Positions 34,560 to 47,984 of a DNA stretch of 64,000 nucleotides are shown piece by piece. Every line of letters starts with the position of its first letter. The stretch's first letter is position 1. A model generated the notes under the pieces. The model had not been told where the DNA came from. It worked only from the letters and a program-made list of their open reading frames with translations, and ran no database searches. The DNA comes from Chlamydomonas reinhardtii (lineage: Eukaryota > Chlorophyta > Chlorophyceae > Chlamydomonadales > Chlamydomonadaceae): contig NC_057020.1 in the NCBI RefSeq assembly GCF_000002595.2, positions 2,274,567 to 2,338,566 of the forward strand, written 5' to 3'. The position numbers were made by a program, and so were the translations under genes.

Positions 34560-36444
34560 CTACCCAATCCTGAGCACCATGCCCAGCTCCACCACGTGCT
34601 CGTACGGCAGCCGCCAGTCCTCCACCTCGCTGCGGCTCAGCCCCAGCAGCAGGCGGTAGGTGGCACCGAACAGCAGCTGCGCCAGAAGGGGGCTGCCGGG
34701 CTCCGGCCGCACCCGCACAGCGCCCAGGTAGTACACCACGCCTGCGGTATGGCAGTTGCGCTTATGGTTATGTTTGCGGTGGCGGTTTGGCGGTGGCGGC
34801 GGGTTCGGTTTTCGTGTGCGGGGGCTGAGGTGCAGAATCAAAGGGAGGGATTAGACACAACACCCGCAAGTTGCTAGCATTTACTCACCGTGTCGGGCGG
34901 CCTCCAACACGTGCGCCACCGCTGCCTCGTCCACAACCACCCGCCCACCCGAGGGCAGCTGGGAAGTGACGCCCAGCGCCGCCCGCGCCAGCCGCGGCCG
35001 CGACCGCGAAGCCTGGAGCGCCGCCGGTGCAGCAGGCAGCGACACAGGCGGCGGCGCGCCGGTGGAGGGGCTGGGAAGCGCTGCTGGCGGTTGGGGTGCT
35101 GGCGCGTGGTCGGCCCGCACCTGTGCGGTATGCGCCGCCACCACCACCACCTCGCTCAGCTCCACGCCGCCAGTGCCTCCCGTGTTGCCACCAGCAGTGC
35201 CTACACCTCCACCACTGACATTGCTGCTGTGCGCGACGGCTGCGGACACACCCGGAACAGCCTCCACCTCGTCCTCGTCCTCTGTATCGGAGTCTTCTTC
35301 CACAGCCGAGTTGTAGCCTCGGTCGCTGCTACTGCTGCTGCTGCTGATGAAATCAACTTCCCCAGGCTGTAGCACCATGCCGCCCTGCCGCGACAGGCCC
35401 ATGCCGTAGAGTGACCACCCTCCCTGCGGCTGCTCCGGCTGCTGTCCCGCCTGGCCCCCCTGCCGCTCCTGCTCCTCTCCAGCAGGCGCAGAAACGCCGC
35501 CCACGCCACGCCTGCTGGCTGCCGCTGACAGCCGGCTCCCCCGATGGCCGTTGCTGCGCCGGTTGCGGGTCACGAAGCGGAAGCCACCTGCACCGCCGCC
35601 GCTGCTCCCACTGCCGCTGCCCGCGATACCGTCTCCAGCTGCTGCCGCGGCAGCGGCGGCAGTATCAGCACCAGTGCCGCCGCCGGTCGCTGCCACCACT
35701 GTCGAGACGTCGGCGGCTACTGCGGGTCCGCCGCGGAGCACACGCACAATGCCGCTCACCACCTGAAAGGCGCAAGTAAGACATGTGCAAGGGACTCAAG
35801 TACAGGGCGACGGAAATCATTGGCAGGGCGAGTCGTCCCGACAGGGGAGTGGTGATTTGCATGCATGACGCGGTTGGGAGTGAGGAGTTCAGCACGCAAC
35901 ACCGGTCCCAGCAGGCACCAGCTCCAACACAACGCAACTCCAGACGGCCCCATCTATCTACCTGGCGGATGAAGGCCGCGCCGTGATCCACTCGGTCCAT
36001 GTAGCCGTAGCGCGCCACCACCTGGCAGTAGCAGCAGGAGCAGCGGTAACGGCAGTAAGCAACGGCAGTAGCACCAGTGTTGGCCGCAGCAGCACTTGGC
36101 AAGTACCGTACGGTCAACCCTTGCCTGCCACGGCTGCATTCCCACAACGCTACTTCCACCCTTTCCCATGTATGACTGCTGGATGGGTAGGTGCCAGCCA
36201 GCTGCCGCTGCTGCACGCCCCGACACCCACCTGGTAGAAGTTGGGGAAGGGCGCCAGCTGGCGGACCAGCAGCCGCTCCACCGGCTGCACGTGCGGCAGC
36301 GGCACCACCCGCACGGTCAGGAACACAGACACGTCGTGCACCGACTGCCGGGGGGCGAGGGGGGGAGGCGACGAAAAGATAGTGGGAAGGGGAGGGGTTA
36401 GACAATAGCGGGTTAAGTAAGAGGAATGTTGCACATGAGCGCAC

Positions 36445-36523
<79 letters not shown>

Positions 36524-38457
36524 GCAATGCACCGCTCGTCCGCAGTCCCCGCCCACATTGCCCTCATTCCGCATGCTCCCTTCCCGTCGGTAGATTCCCA
36601 CCCCGCACGAACCACCAGGCCGCCACCCCACTATCTACCAGCGGTGCCCACCTGCACATTCCGCAGGAAGTGGATGAGCACGTGCGGCAGCCCCACCGGC
36701 GTCTCGCTGTAGTACAGACCAATGCCCGGCTGCCGGGACAGAGGCCACAGCTGCTGCTGCTGTTGCTGCTCGGCACCCGCCCCATCCGCGCCCAGTCCCA
36801 GGCCCTGACTTCCCACTGCGGCGGACCCATCGGCACCCAGCAGCGGCTGTGGCGGCAGGCGTAGCGCCAGCTGCACAGGCCGCCACATGGACAGGCGCGC
36901 GCTCACGGCCGCCAGCAGCTGCGCGGGGCTGCCCCTGCTGAGGCTGTCGCTCTTGTGGGGATGTGAAGTTGGTACGGCGGCATTTCCATCGCCGCGACCG
37001 GAGATGCCAGCAGCAGCGGCAAAAGCAGAGGTGGCGGTGGCGGCCGTGCGGCGCCGCGACGGCAGATGGCCGATGGCACCACCGTCGGCGGGTGTAGCTG
37101 AGCCGTGTGTGCCCGAGGAGGGGGTGTTGGAGGCTGTGACAATCTCACGCTCGGGGTGCAACAGGCCGCCGCCGCTAGAGGCGCCGGGAGCAGCAGCAGG
37201 CTGAGGCGTTGCAGCGGTGGTAGTGCAGGCAGCAGCAGCGTCGGCACCGGCGGGTGAGTGGGCGGCGCCTTGCATCTCCTGCTGCTCCGCCTCCTGCTGG
37301 TGTCCATCCTCCAGGGACTCGGCAATGGCACGCGGCGCTTCACGCCGCACCTGCTGCGGTTGCGGCACCTGCGCTGCCGGCGCTGCCATGTGCGACTGCT
37401 GCGGCTGTAGCGGCATCATGACGAAGAGCTCGGACAGGCGGTTTCGGCCGGCGCTGGCGGCTAGCAGTAGCGCACGGCGTGTGCTGCCCACCCACCAGAT
37501 GGTCATGACGTAGATGCCGCCCGCGGACACCGCCAGGCTGAACCAGGCTCCCTCAGGCACCTGCATGCGTGCGTGCGTGGGTGCACGTTTGCACATGCAC
37601 CATGCATTGTAGTAGCAGCAGTTGCACCGTCCAACAGCCATCCGCACCGCATTGGTTTTTATGCGCACACACACAGTGCTTGCGTACTCGCGGATACACA
37701 CACACACACGCACACACACACACACACGCACACACACACACACACGTGGCGCGCACACCTGGCGCGCACATAGATGCAATGGCCATCCACATGCCGTACC
37801 TTTGCCAGGTTGGAGGACAGGAAGGCTAGCTCAATGGCGAGGAAGACCAGCGCGAAGGGCGCGACCAGTGCCAGGCTGACCTCCCACACCGCCACCATCA
37901 CGACCAGGATGAGCAGGGTGGTCAGCACGAACACACTCGACACGGCAAGACCGTAGGCCAGGCCCAGGGCTACCGTGTCCTGTGGGCGTGGTGGTGGTGG
38001 GGAGGGGGAGGGCAGATGATTGTTTCCACCGATCCATTACTATTCCAAGTCAATAGGGCAAGCAGATAACACGAGGAGCGAGGGTGCGGGTGAGAATTGC
38101 AGAAGGCGAGTGCCCATCACCAAGCTCTAATATGACAGCGAAGCGGTCGAGGGCCTCAGCTGCCCGCCTACTCGTCCTCATACATTGCCCCACCTGGAAG
38201 CCTGCCACCACGCCAATGCACAGCAGCATGAGGATCCAGTTGATCTCCGCCACATACACCTGGCCGCGCACGTGCTCCGAGGTGTGCAGCACAGACAGCT
38301 TGGGGAAGGCGCCCAGCTTGATGGCCTGCGGGCGGGCGGGCGCGTGGTGGATGGGTGGATTAGTAAGTCGTGTGAGTGTGTTGGTGTGTGCGGGCGAGTG
38401 TGTGGGTGTGTGCGGGTGAGTGTGGGTGTGGATGGGTGTGTGTGTAAGTGGGGAATG

Positions 38458-38488
<31 letters not shown>

Positions 38489-41400
38489 TGTAGGAAAGCA
38501 ACGGGGGGTTGTCCTTGTGTGTATGTGTGATTGACAAGTGCACGCTGCTGCTTGCTCGTCGTCACGTACGTTTGAAATGATTGAGAAGCAGCCGGTGATA
38601 AGCGCCTGGCTGGCTACCACGGAGGCCAGGGTGGCTAGGACCAGCATGGGGTAGAAGAAAGGCCTGCGATCAAGCAACAGTACGGCCGCCGCACAAATAA
38701 ACACAGTTGCACACCAGGCACACAGTCTATGGTCGCGGGGGGCACTTCCAGCAGCGAGCGAGAGGGCCATCGGTATCAAAACGCCTCAACGAGCCTGCTG
38801 GTGCAAGGGTCATGCAGCAGCAGTAGTGCCTAGCGCGCGACTCGCTCGCGCTCACCTGGGCACACACTTCCAAAAGGTGTCTGACACGTCCTCCGGCCGC
38901 GACATGAGGTAGGCGCCCTGACCCACATACGTCAGCACCAGGCACGGGTACACGAAAAGGCAGAAGCTGGCCTGCAGCGGCGAAGCCCCGGGCGAGGTGG
39001 GCGGAGTTAGGACGACGCGAGAGCTGGATGTGGGCAATGCAAGGATGGGGCAGGTGCGTGTGCATGCGTGTGCGCATGTGAGATAGTGAGGTGTGCTGAT
39101 GCATGTACAAGGGCGCGTGCGTACTGGGCTCCCAAGTAGTGCTGCCAGCAGAGGCCTCGCTTCCCCTCCCCCCAGCCATGCACCCCGCCACACCCACCAG
39201 CACGGAGCGGTGCGTGAAGTGCCCCAGGTCCGCGTACAGCGCCTCGGCGCCCGTCACGCACAGCATGACGGAGCCCAGCATGCGCCACGCCTCCACACCG
39301 CGGCGCGCGAAGAAGAGCGGGATGTGGTGCGGGCTCAGGCCTGGGCGGGTAGTGGGTGGAGCGGCGGCGGCGTAGGGGGGGTTGTTTCCACCGTGCATGG
39401 GGACAGGGTTGCGGGAAGTCGTTAGTAGTGACATGCATTGACTAATGGCCGCAATTGGAACGCAGCTGCATCATGGGTCCAATAAATGTGGAGCAGACAG
39501 CATGCAGGCCCCCGGGAGGAAGCTGCTGAGCGGGGCTGCTGCACGCGTGCACGCACGCACCCGCCAGCGCGCCGCCGCCGTGCAGGGCCAAGTTGTATGC
39601 TGCCACTCCCGCATTGGCACACAGCCACAACGCCACGATGGGCGCAAACGTGGAGGACACCTGCACACGCATACAGGTGTATGCGTGTGCATGTGGATAT
39701 GTGTGCGCGTGTGTGTGAATGCCCAGCGTAACGGTTAGGCGCGCTTGTGCGTGTTTATAGGTTAGCGCGCGGTTGAACGCACGGATGCGGACGCGCTCCT
39801 GCCTATCCTATCCACCCCCCCCCCCCCCCCACACACACACACAACACACTCACTGACCCACCTTGGAGGTGCCGCATCTCTGCACACTGAACAGCAGCAC
39901 CAGCACCGCAATGCTCACGCCCACCACCGTCTGCTGAGTGACCGCGTCAGTCGCCTCCTTGAGACCAGACACAGCTGACATGACTGCATGCGCGAACAGC
40001 AGGGAGTAAGGAAATAAAGAAGCGGTGAGCGCCACATGACAGCAGGCGCACGTGGTTAGGCGGTGCACGGATCTATGTGTGCATGCAGCCCCGAACATGA
40101 ATGAGCCGCGAACACGAATGAGCCGGTATGTGGCGGCAGCACGCTAACAAGCAACCCGTACATGTGCCATACGTACGTGTGCCCGCACCCACCTGAGACG
40201 GCGGGTGTGAGCACGCCGTCTCCCAGCACCATGCCAGTAGCAGCCATGGTCGTGACCCACAGACCCATCTGCGCCGCCCGGTTGCGCCGCAGTGTCGCCC
40301 GCACTGCAGTGCCGCTGGCAGCCCAGCGGCGCCACCAGACACGGCGCGGCTGCTGCGGGTGCGGGTGCGGCGCTGCTGTGGCGGCGACCCGGGATGCTGA
40401 TGTGGCAAGGGTGAGAGTAGTGTCGGGGCTGCGAGCGGCGGCGGCGTCTTGGGGCGTGGTGCTGAGGCGGCGCAGCGTGCCATCACCGCTGGGTCGGAGG
40501 CCGGCGCCGCGAGTCCCACTGCCGCTTGTGCGGCGGAGTTGGCTGCCGCCGGTGCTGGAGGACCCGAGGTGTCGCATCATGCGGCTCTCGCCCCGAAACA
40601 TGACGTCGTGGGGGCGGATGCCGATCTTGCGGCAGAGCAGCGAGTACAGCGAGAACGTCCCACCTGAGGTACGAGGATTACGTAAGAGGAGGCAGGAGCG
40701 AGGGAAGTAAGCAGCGGGCGTTACCACCATCAAGCATACATGTAAGACGAGAAGCACAGGCCTGGTGCTGTGCTCGACGTGTGCATTCTGACACTCGCAG
40801 GCTACATGGTCGTACATGGTCACAAAGGAGCAGGAGCACGTTGCGATGCCGAGCTCACGCACCCCTCCCTGCTCGCTCACCCTCTCCTTCATCGTCGGCC
40901 AGGAGCACCACGCCCACATACTTGACCAGCACGATCAGCGTCAACGTCCAAAAGATGAGGCTGATTGCGCCCAGGATGTCGGCCTGTGTGCATGCGGGTA
41001 TCTCTCAGTGCCATATCAACCTGGTGCCATATCAACCTGGTGCAGCCCCCCGGCGGGTTTCGCTCGAGCCGAGCCTAACGGAATTGTTCACATCCGGAAC
41101 TTCCGGCTGCTTCCCAGGCGCGCGCTGTCACATAATGAGTATATGTAATGGCAATTGAGTGCGGGCGGTCGCGGGCTCGCGCGCCACGGCGCAGGAATGC
41201 GCAGAACACGCATACAATGGCGTGGGCAAGTCACGTAGACTGGCTCACCTGGCTTGGCTCCGAGCTGGAAAATATCGTGCTATACACGTACAGGGGGCTG
41301 GTGCCGATATCGCCATAAATACAGCCCAGCGAGCCCCAGGCCAGTGCCGCAGTCACAGCGATGGTTTCTTTCTGCAGCGAGCAAAGGACCGTGAGCTCAG

Positions 41401-41532
41401 GCCGTGAGCAGCAATGCAGACCTGTTTGCATACTCATATGCAAGCGCAGAGCCGACGAACCTTTTTGGTGAAGGTGATGCCGCCCAAGCCCTCCTCGTCA
41501 CGCTCTTCAGGCGCCGAAGCGGCGAGTTTCAT
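34560..41532 (-). CDS. KUP: KUP/HAK/KT potassium transporter, copy B
   Basis: Intact paralogue of copy A with the same 16-exon structure, 1264 residues: 41532-41461, 41371-41249, 40983-40881, 40663-40193, 39983-39862, 39660-39561, 39340-39198, 38971-38856, 38663-38570, 38325-38194, 37979-37800, 37560-36652, 36344-36231, 36021-35962, 35762-34889, 34741-34560. All phases hold despite indels in the low-complexity exons 4, 12 and 15 (all multiples of three). Signature [20 protein letters not shown] is identical. Exon 1 starts [15 protein letters not shown] against [15 protein letters not shown] in copy A. Membrane exons are nearly identical between copies while introns differ by many indels, suggesting purifying selection or gene conversion. 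Both genes probably make functional transporters. Confidence 0.93.
36450..36521. repeat. (CA)n microsatellite in KUP B intron 12
   Basis: Orthologous to the tract at 27301-27383 in copy A. Confidence 0.97.
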
Positions 41533-41939
41533 CTTTGTAGTTTGACAGGCGCAACGTGTGAAAGCAGTCTGTGCGCTGATATGGCGCACTGCCTGAGCTC
41601 AAGCAGCGCGCGCCTTCAAATAGTATTGGCCGCGGTTCGTCCCGTACGGTACACGTTCCTGCATGTGCGCTTGGCGAGCAGTTCCCAACGGGACGAGCAG
41701 AAGCCCCTCGCTCCACGCAATCAAGGCAAACAACGCATTCAATTCAACGTGCCGGTTGCACGCGCCATGTTTACCCGCCAGCGCGGCGCTACTCGCCGGC
41801 GCGGCGCTTCTCGCGCGCCGCAAAACCTCTCACGCAATCCCCACGTGTTGCCCACGAATCGCTGGCCTAACAGATAAAGCGGCAAAATGACAATACGCGC
41901 ACGTAGCTTGCCGCACACAGTAGCGCACTGTTCAGTCAG
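41533..41939. promoter_or_regulatory. KUP B upstream / SNAPC4-like gene 3' flank
   Basis: Only about 400 bases lie between the SNAPC4-like stop codon and the KUP B start, both on the minus strand, so this holds the 3' UTR of the former and the promoter of the latter. Homologous to 32570-32945. Confidence 0.55.
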
Positions 41940-44900
41940 TCAGTCCTCCTCGAGGTCCGACTGCCGCTGCGGCCTGCTGGCGATCCGCCTCCGCTTTGGC
42001 CGGTTGCTGCCGCCTGCGTTACCGCCACCCCTTGTGCCACCGTAAGCGCCAGCACCATCGCCATCTCTGTCCGCCGCACCAGCGCTCCCTGAATCTCCAT
42101 CGTCGTCGCCTGCCCCAGCGCCGCCGGCGGCTTCGGGGGCTGGCAGCCCAGTTGACCGCCGCGTCTGCCGCCGCGCCCTGCCGCACTGCGCTGGCGGCAA
42201 ACCAGCAGCGGCCCCAACCACTGCGGCACCGGCGTCCTCCCCGCCCGCATCAAAGCCACCCTGCTGGTCGCTTCGTCCTTGTTGCTGCCCCTGCAGCGGC
42301 TGCTGCTGCTGTTGGTCCTCCTGCTCCTCGCCATCTTCCGCGTGCTCCCCTGCAGCTGCCCTGCCTCCCTCGGACTCCGTGCCGGATGAGTCACCGGCGC
42401 GGCTGCGGCTTCGCGCGCGCCCGCCCCGGGCACTCGCTCGCCCTCCCGAGGCCGGGCTGCGCCCCCGCCCCCGCCCCCTGCCTCTGCCCCGGCCGCGCTG
42501 CGGCCTCTCCATGTGGTTAAGCTGGCCGGGCATGTGGCCCACGTGCGGCTGCGGTACGGCAGTACGGCAAAGTGCGAAACGGCAGGGCACGGGAAAACGT
42601 ATTCAGGTTATGGCTCTGAAGAACAGCTTCAAGTCCGTGGCTGCTATTTACCCGTTAGGGCACCAGTGCAAGACGGCCGGCCGTCCAGCTGCACGCGGCA
42701 CAACGGCCAAAGCTCACTCACACGGCAGACCCAAACCGCATAAGCTGGCACACAACGACCACACGCCATCCGCCCGCGGCCACACCTGGTTGTGTTTGAC
42801 CAGCCCCTCATAGGCCCGGCTGCACTGGTCGTCGGTGCGGCCCGGCAGCCGCTCCGCCACACGCGACCAGATGATGCGGCCGTAGGCGGACTGTAGCTCC
42901 GAACACGCGTCCATCAGGGTCTGATGGCAGCACGCCGCCGCCGCGCACACGTGAAGTGAAGAGGGCGCGGGGCGCGGGGTACGGGCACGGGCACAGGGGA
43001 GAGGGGTGGGTTGCGCAGGCGGGTCAGCAGCCTGTACTCAATGTGGCACTGGTGCATATCCACCCCACCCATTGAAGCGCCTCAGAGTTTCCACAACACG
43101 TTGTGCACCCGCAACAGCGCCGCAGCAGCCCCGCACCTTTGTCTCCTCCTCGCTGAACGCCCCGAAGCGCAGGTCGGGCGACAGCAGGTTGACGAAGCGC
43201 TCGCGGCACTGCTGCGCCGTGCGGCCTGGCACCCGCTTGGACACCTCCTTCCACTTGCGGCCCACCTCCCCGACCGCCTGCACACCCACAGCCACAACCG
43301 CACCCGTGCAGAGGTGAGAAGCGGAGGAGCGGTGGTGCCGCCTTTAGAGCCACAAATCCCATACGGCGATACGGCGACCCGGGAGAAATTAGTGAGAGCA
43401 TCTAGGCGCCCTGCTCCCCTACCTCCTCGCCCCTCCCTCTTTTCCTCATTCCACTTTCCGCCTTTTTCATCCTTTGCACGGGTATACACACCTTGTGCAG
43501 CAGTGCGTCCTCCTCCGCCGTCCAGCGCCCGGTGCGGCGCGGACCGCCCGCAGTCATGACGGCGTGCCAGCGGTCGCGCACCTTCGCGGTTGCCATTGGG
43601 GGAGAAGAGGAGAGGGAGTCGTAAGGATGAAGCAGCAGAGCGCGAGCAGGAAGGAAGGGGGGCAGCCACGGGGCCCTTCAAAGCGATGACACAGCGCAGG
43701 CGTGACATCTCTCAGGGCCGGCATGTGCGTGTAACACAGACGCCGCAGGCCCCATACACAACGCACCCGCTCGCGCACGCACTGTAAGAACGACGCCGCC
43801 CTTCCCGCACCCCAGCTGTTAGCCCAAGGCCCCCGTCCCACACCCACCCATGCCCGACGCCCCTACCCCGTACCACAGCCCCCACAGCCCCCCACAGCCC
43901 CCCTGCAGCCCCCCTAGCATGACCTGCAGCGCCCACCTGGTGTCGGTCGAAGCGGCCTCCAAAGCCGTCCGACACCGCCACCCAGTTGGTGCCCAGCCGC
44001 CCCACCAGCGCCTGCAGCAGCGCGCTGTCCGCGGCGCTCCAGGCGGAGCGCTGCGGCCGCCGGTCGTGGCGGCTCCACCGCAGACAGTGCGCCAGGCACT
44101 GGCCGGGCGTGCGGCCGGTGCCCAGCTCCTCAGCAACCTTGTGCCACTGCGTGGGGTGGGGAGGTCACAGGTGAGAGGTATGAACAGTTGAGGTGTGAGG
44201 TGAGGTCACAGTTGAGGTGTGAGGTGAGGTCACAGGTGAGAGGTATGAGGTGGGGTCACAGTTGAGGTGTGAGGTGAGGTCACAGTTGAGGTGGCAGGTG
44301 TGAGGTGAAGCGGGGCCGGGGCGCAAGCAGGGCGAGCTGAAGTAGGGCAGCGGTGTGAGGAACAGCGACAGGTGCAGGGCGCTGGGTGCGGGGTGAACGC
44401 AAATGCGGAAAGCATGTAACGCACGCAGTCCCACGCACACGCACCTGGCGCCTGTTGTACTTGTCTGCCAGCTCCATCAGCTTCCGACTCTCCTGTGAGG
44501 GCGAGAACGACATCAACATGACTGTCTTGCTGAGCGCTGCTGCAACGGCATCCTGAAACGGCATCCTGACACAGGCCACCGGTGTAAATGCCTCCCTGCT
44601 TGCCTGCAGCCGTGGCAGATGACAGCCGCAGCCCCCACCACCACTCCCAGCACCACTCCCAACACCTCTCCCACCACCTCCACCACCACCACTCCCACCA
44701 CCACTCCCACCACCACTCCCAGCACCTCCACCACCTCCATCACTTCAACACGCACAGGCGCACGCACGCGCACGCACCTCCAACTGCCACGACGCCCCCG
44801 GCTTCAGGTTGTGGCGGTAGTAGGCGGCACACTCTGCCCCGGTGCGCCCTACGCGGTGCGCCGCAGCCACTCGCGCCCACGCCGCCTCGTCAAGCTGCAG

Positions 44901-45033
44901 GATGAGCGGCACAGCCTCCGGCGAGTCGGGCCGCACCGCCTGAGGAGTGGAGTGGGAGACAGGCGAGGGGTGGATAGGAGTGGGTGGAGAGGGGCGGAGT
45001 GGAGTGGCGGGGAGTGGAGTGGAGTGGAGCGAG

Positions 45034-45064
<31 letters not shown>

Positions 45065-47984
45065 GAGTTGTGCATACTAGGTTAGGCGAAGGCGATGATG
45101 GGACGGGGGGTCCGGCATTACTAGTTAGACGAAGGCAGTGGTGTGGAATGAAGGCCGCCGTGTGTGCAGTAGGTGGGACTCATGTCCCGGAGCCCACGTG
45201 TCACCAAATTGCCCGACCCAACCATGAGTGCAGTGTGCCAAAACGAGCACCAGAAACCCACCTTGATGCGGTCATACTCTTCTTGCATGTTGATCTGGCC
45301 ATTGCCACTGCCGCCTGCACCGGCGCTGCCGGCTTCACCGGCCGGCGCGTCGGCCCCACGGACCGCTTCCACGGCTCCTTCCGCCGCCCCTGCCGCCGCT
45401 CCTGCGCCTGCCCCTCCACTCCCCGCCTGCTGCTGCTGCTGTTGCTGCTGGCCCCTGTTCTGCTGCAGCCCCGCGTTCTGCTGCTGCAGCCGCTCCATAA
45501 GCTGGCGTGTGAGGAGCGACTGCACCTCCAGAGTGAGGCCCTTGTTCAGTGCATCCACAACCCTGCAGGCACACACATAGGACGCGTGGGGGCTCGGGCA
45601 TAGCGGAAATGCCGATTAGGGGCCTTGAGAGAACCGCGGGTAGCAGTTTCCATTCCCCGTTAGTGTTAGGGGTAGCCACTCTGGTACCCAAGGGGCAGCC
45701 ACCACCTCAAATGTGCGACCTCGACGCGGACGTTGCGCAGTAAGGCCCAGCCACCGAGCAAGCGTCGCAAACCTGTGCACTCACCGCTGCGGCCATCGCA
45801 CCCGGTCGTAGGGCCGCGGCGGCAGCTGCTGCGCCGCCGCCAGCCGCTCAAACTCAGCCGTGGGTGGCGGCAGCAGCGCTCCCACACGCCAGAACCTACT
45901 GGTGGGCGGCTGCGGCGCGCCTGCAGCGGCCGCCGCAGCCGCTGCAGCCAGGCGACTGGTGCCGCCGGCGGCAGCGGCGGCGGCAGCAGCGGCAGCGGCA
46001 GCGGCAGCGGCAGCGTCCAGCCCGGCGGCACCCACGCCCACAGCACCGAGGTCAGGCAGGTCCGACAGGCGCGGATGCGCGATGGCTGCTTGGTGCAAAG
46101 TCAGGTTGTGCAGGTGGTTTGTAATGAAGGCAGGGTTACTGTTTATGAAACAATTTGTCGACGCGAGTCAGGCTTTCCAGCGACCATGGGCGACATACCC
46201 ATTGGGCCGGGGCACACAACCACTAGCCACTCCCTCCCCGGTCGTATGGACCCACCCCGAATGCGAGCAGCCATGGTGTGCGGGCGCGCGATGATGGGCT
46301 CCTGCCGTACACGCCGCTCCAGTGTGTACGCGGTGTTGGAGTGCTCATCCAGGCGCTCCAGCGCGGATGACAGCTGGCGCTGCGCGGGGGGTAGCAGCCA
46401 CATGGGCAGCAGGGTTGCAGCAGGGGCAGGGGCTTCACACGCTGCTACCCACACGCGTTTGTTCCCCTGCATCACTCATTCGTCCCGTCATGCCCCTAGT
46501 GAGTCGGCACGTCCAGAAATCGGCATTTGGCAGGTACCGGTATCCCTAAGTAACTCAGGCGTTTGGGGCGGGTCTCCTTTCCGTTTTGGTGTTCAACATA
46601 CACACACAAGTATACATCGCACACACTCAGTCCTGTGTCCCCAGTGGTCGGCCGCACCTGCAGCGCCTGGTTGGTCTCCAGCGCCGCGTACAGCCGCGCC
46701 AGGCGGCTGTCGGGCTGCAGCACCTCGCCCGGCGGCTGTAGCACGTAGCGCTCTATGTCGTGATCCGAGTCCCCGCCCTCCTCCTCCTCCTCCTCCCCCG
46801 CTTCGAGGTCCTCCTCCTCCTCCTCATCTCCCTCTTCTTCTTCCAGCTCCTCCTGCAAGCCATCCTCGTCCGCCGCCTCCTCGGTCCGCTGCCCCACTGC
46901 GCCATCCCCAGCAGCCGCCGGGGCCGCGCCAGACGGCCCGGCGCCCCCGCCCTGTACACGGCCCAGGCCCGGCCCCCGCCGCCCCCGCTGCCGCTGCTGC
47001 TGAGGTGGTCGAGCTGCTGGCGCCTCAGCAGCGCAGCGTGCCGTCTGAAGCTGCCGCTCACCGAGAGTGCCCCGGGCCGCGGCGCCGCTGGCGCCGGCGT
47101 CGTCGCCCTGATCCCGTTCCTCTCCGATAGCCGGCTCCCCATCAGCGGCTGCATTCGGCAACCAGGAATAGTATGGTGACATACGTTGAATGAATATGGT
47201 ACTATGAGGGGGGCTTGAGTTAAACTAGAAGTTGCGGCCATTGCGAACCGTGAGGCACAGTGGCATGGGGATCCCGTGCCCAGTTTGTCCCCTGATTGGC
47301 TTCACTCTTGCAGCCCTGCTTTGCTCACCTGCTATCTACATACTCGTGAGGAACACCATAAGCCGTTCCGCACATCGGGACGTCGGGAGGCCGGGAGCAG
47401 CGGGAGCGGGTAATGGGGAGTTGACGTCAAACGATGTGCATGCGGCGCTTGCCGCTTGGTACATGTGCCCAGCGGGAGCTGGTGACAGCACCCCTGAAAT
47501 CCCGTCAAAGTCAATCGTGTTGAGATTATACGATCATGCTAGTGTAGATACCACACGGCACTCGACGCACCTGTTCTATATCAGCCTCGGCCTCTAGTAC
47601 GCCTCGCGCGGCCGCCTCCGCTGCGCGCTCCTCCTCATCCTCCCCCAGCTCATCGCTGCTGAGTCCTTCCTCGCTGCCATCATCAACGTCTGCATCCTCA
47701 TCAAACTGGTAGCCTCCGTCGTCGACATCGCTTCCACCCGCGTAAGCTCCGGTGTCGCCAAATGCCGGCCCACCAACGTGCCGCTGCACGCCAGCGCCGT
47801 TGGCGGGAACCCTACCAGCCGGCAGCCCAGCAGTCCCGCCTGTTGGGTAATCGTACGCCCCCGTATCATCGCCATTTAATTCATCGCCCTGCAGCAACTG
47901 CAAAGCGGTTTTGCTTGCAAACAAAGCGGCATCCAGTTCTCTAAAGTAATCATCGTCATCGTCGTCTGCCATGATAGCATGCAT
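41940..47984 (-). CDS. Multi-repeat Myb protein, SNAPC4-like
   Basis: Large (~1000 residues) nuclear DNA-binding protein. Exons: 47984-47571, ~47148-46658, 46379-46256, 46085-45785, 45562-45262, 44939-44778, 44492-44445, 44146-43937, 43581-43492, 43277-43137, 42920-42786, 42548-41940. The acidic N-terminus MADDDDDDYFRELDAALF and a Glu/Asp-rich region precede a helical part (RQLSSALERLDEHSNTAYTL). At least four Myb-type repeats follow: AAWARVAAAHRVGRTGAECA, WHKVAEELGTGRTPGQCLRW, NWVAVSDGFGGRFDRHQVRD with GRWTAEEDALL, KWKEVSKRVPGRTAQQCRER and IIWSRVAERLPGRTDDQCSR. The end is RG-repeat and Gln-rich. Consecutive Myb repeats plus an acidic start resemble SNAPC4 (SNAPc190), the snRNA-promoter-binding subunit. 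The exon 1/2 junction does not hold phase with the obvious splice sites and is unresolved. The start may be 47984 or 47972. Confidence 0.8.
44166..44306. repeat. GAGGTCACAGTTGAGGTGTG minisatellite in SNAPC4-like intron
   Basis: Irregular tandem array of ~20-30-base units (GAGGTGAGGTCACAGTTGAG variants) between the 44445 and 44146 exons. Further C/A-rich (44630-44735) and GGAGTG (44943-45035) arrays lie in the two preceding introns. Confidence 0.9.

Larger units (their letters stand above)
33079..42062. repeat. Tandem segmental duplication, copy B
   Basis: Second copy of the H2A tail-spacer-KUP-SNAPC4 tail block, running on into the intact SNAPC4-like gene. It differs from copy A by an ~870-bp insertion at about 33504-34371. 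Confidence 0.88.
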
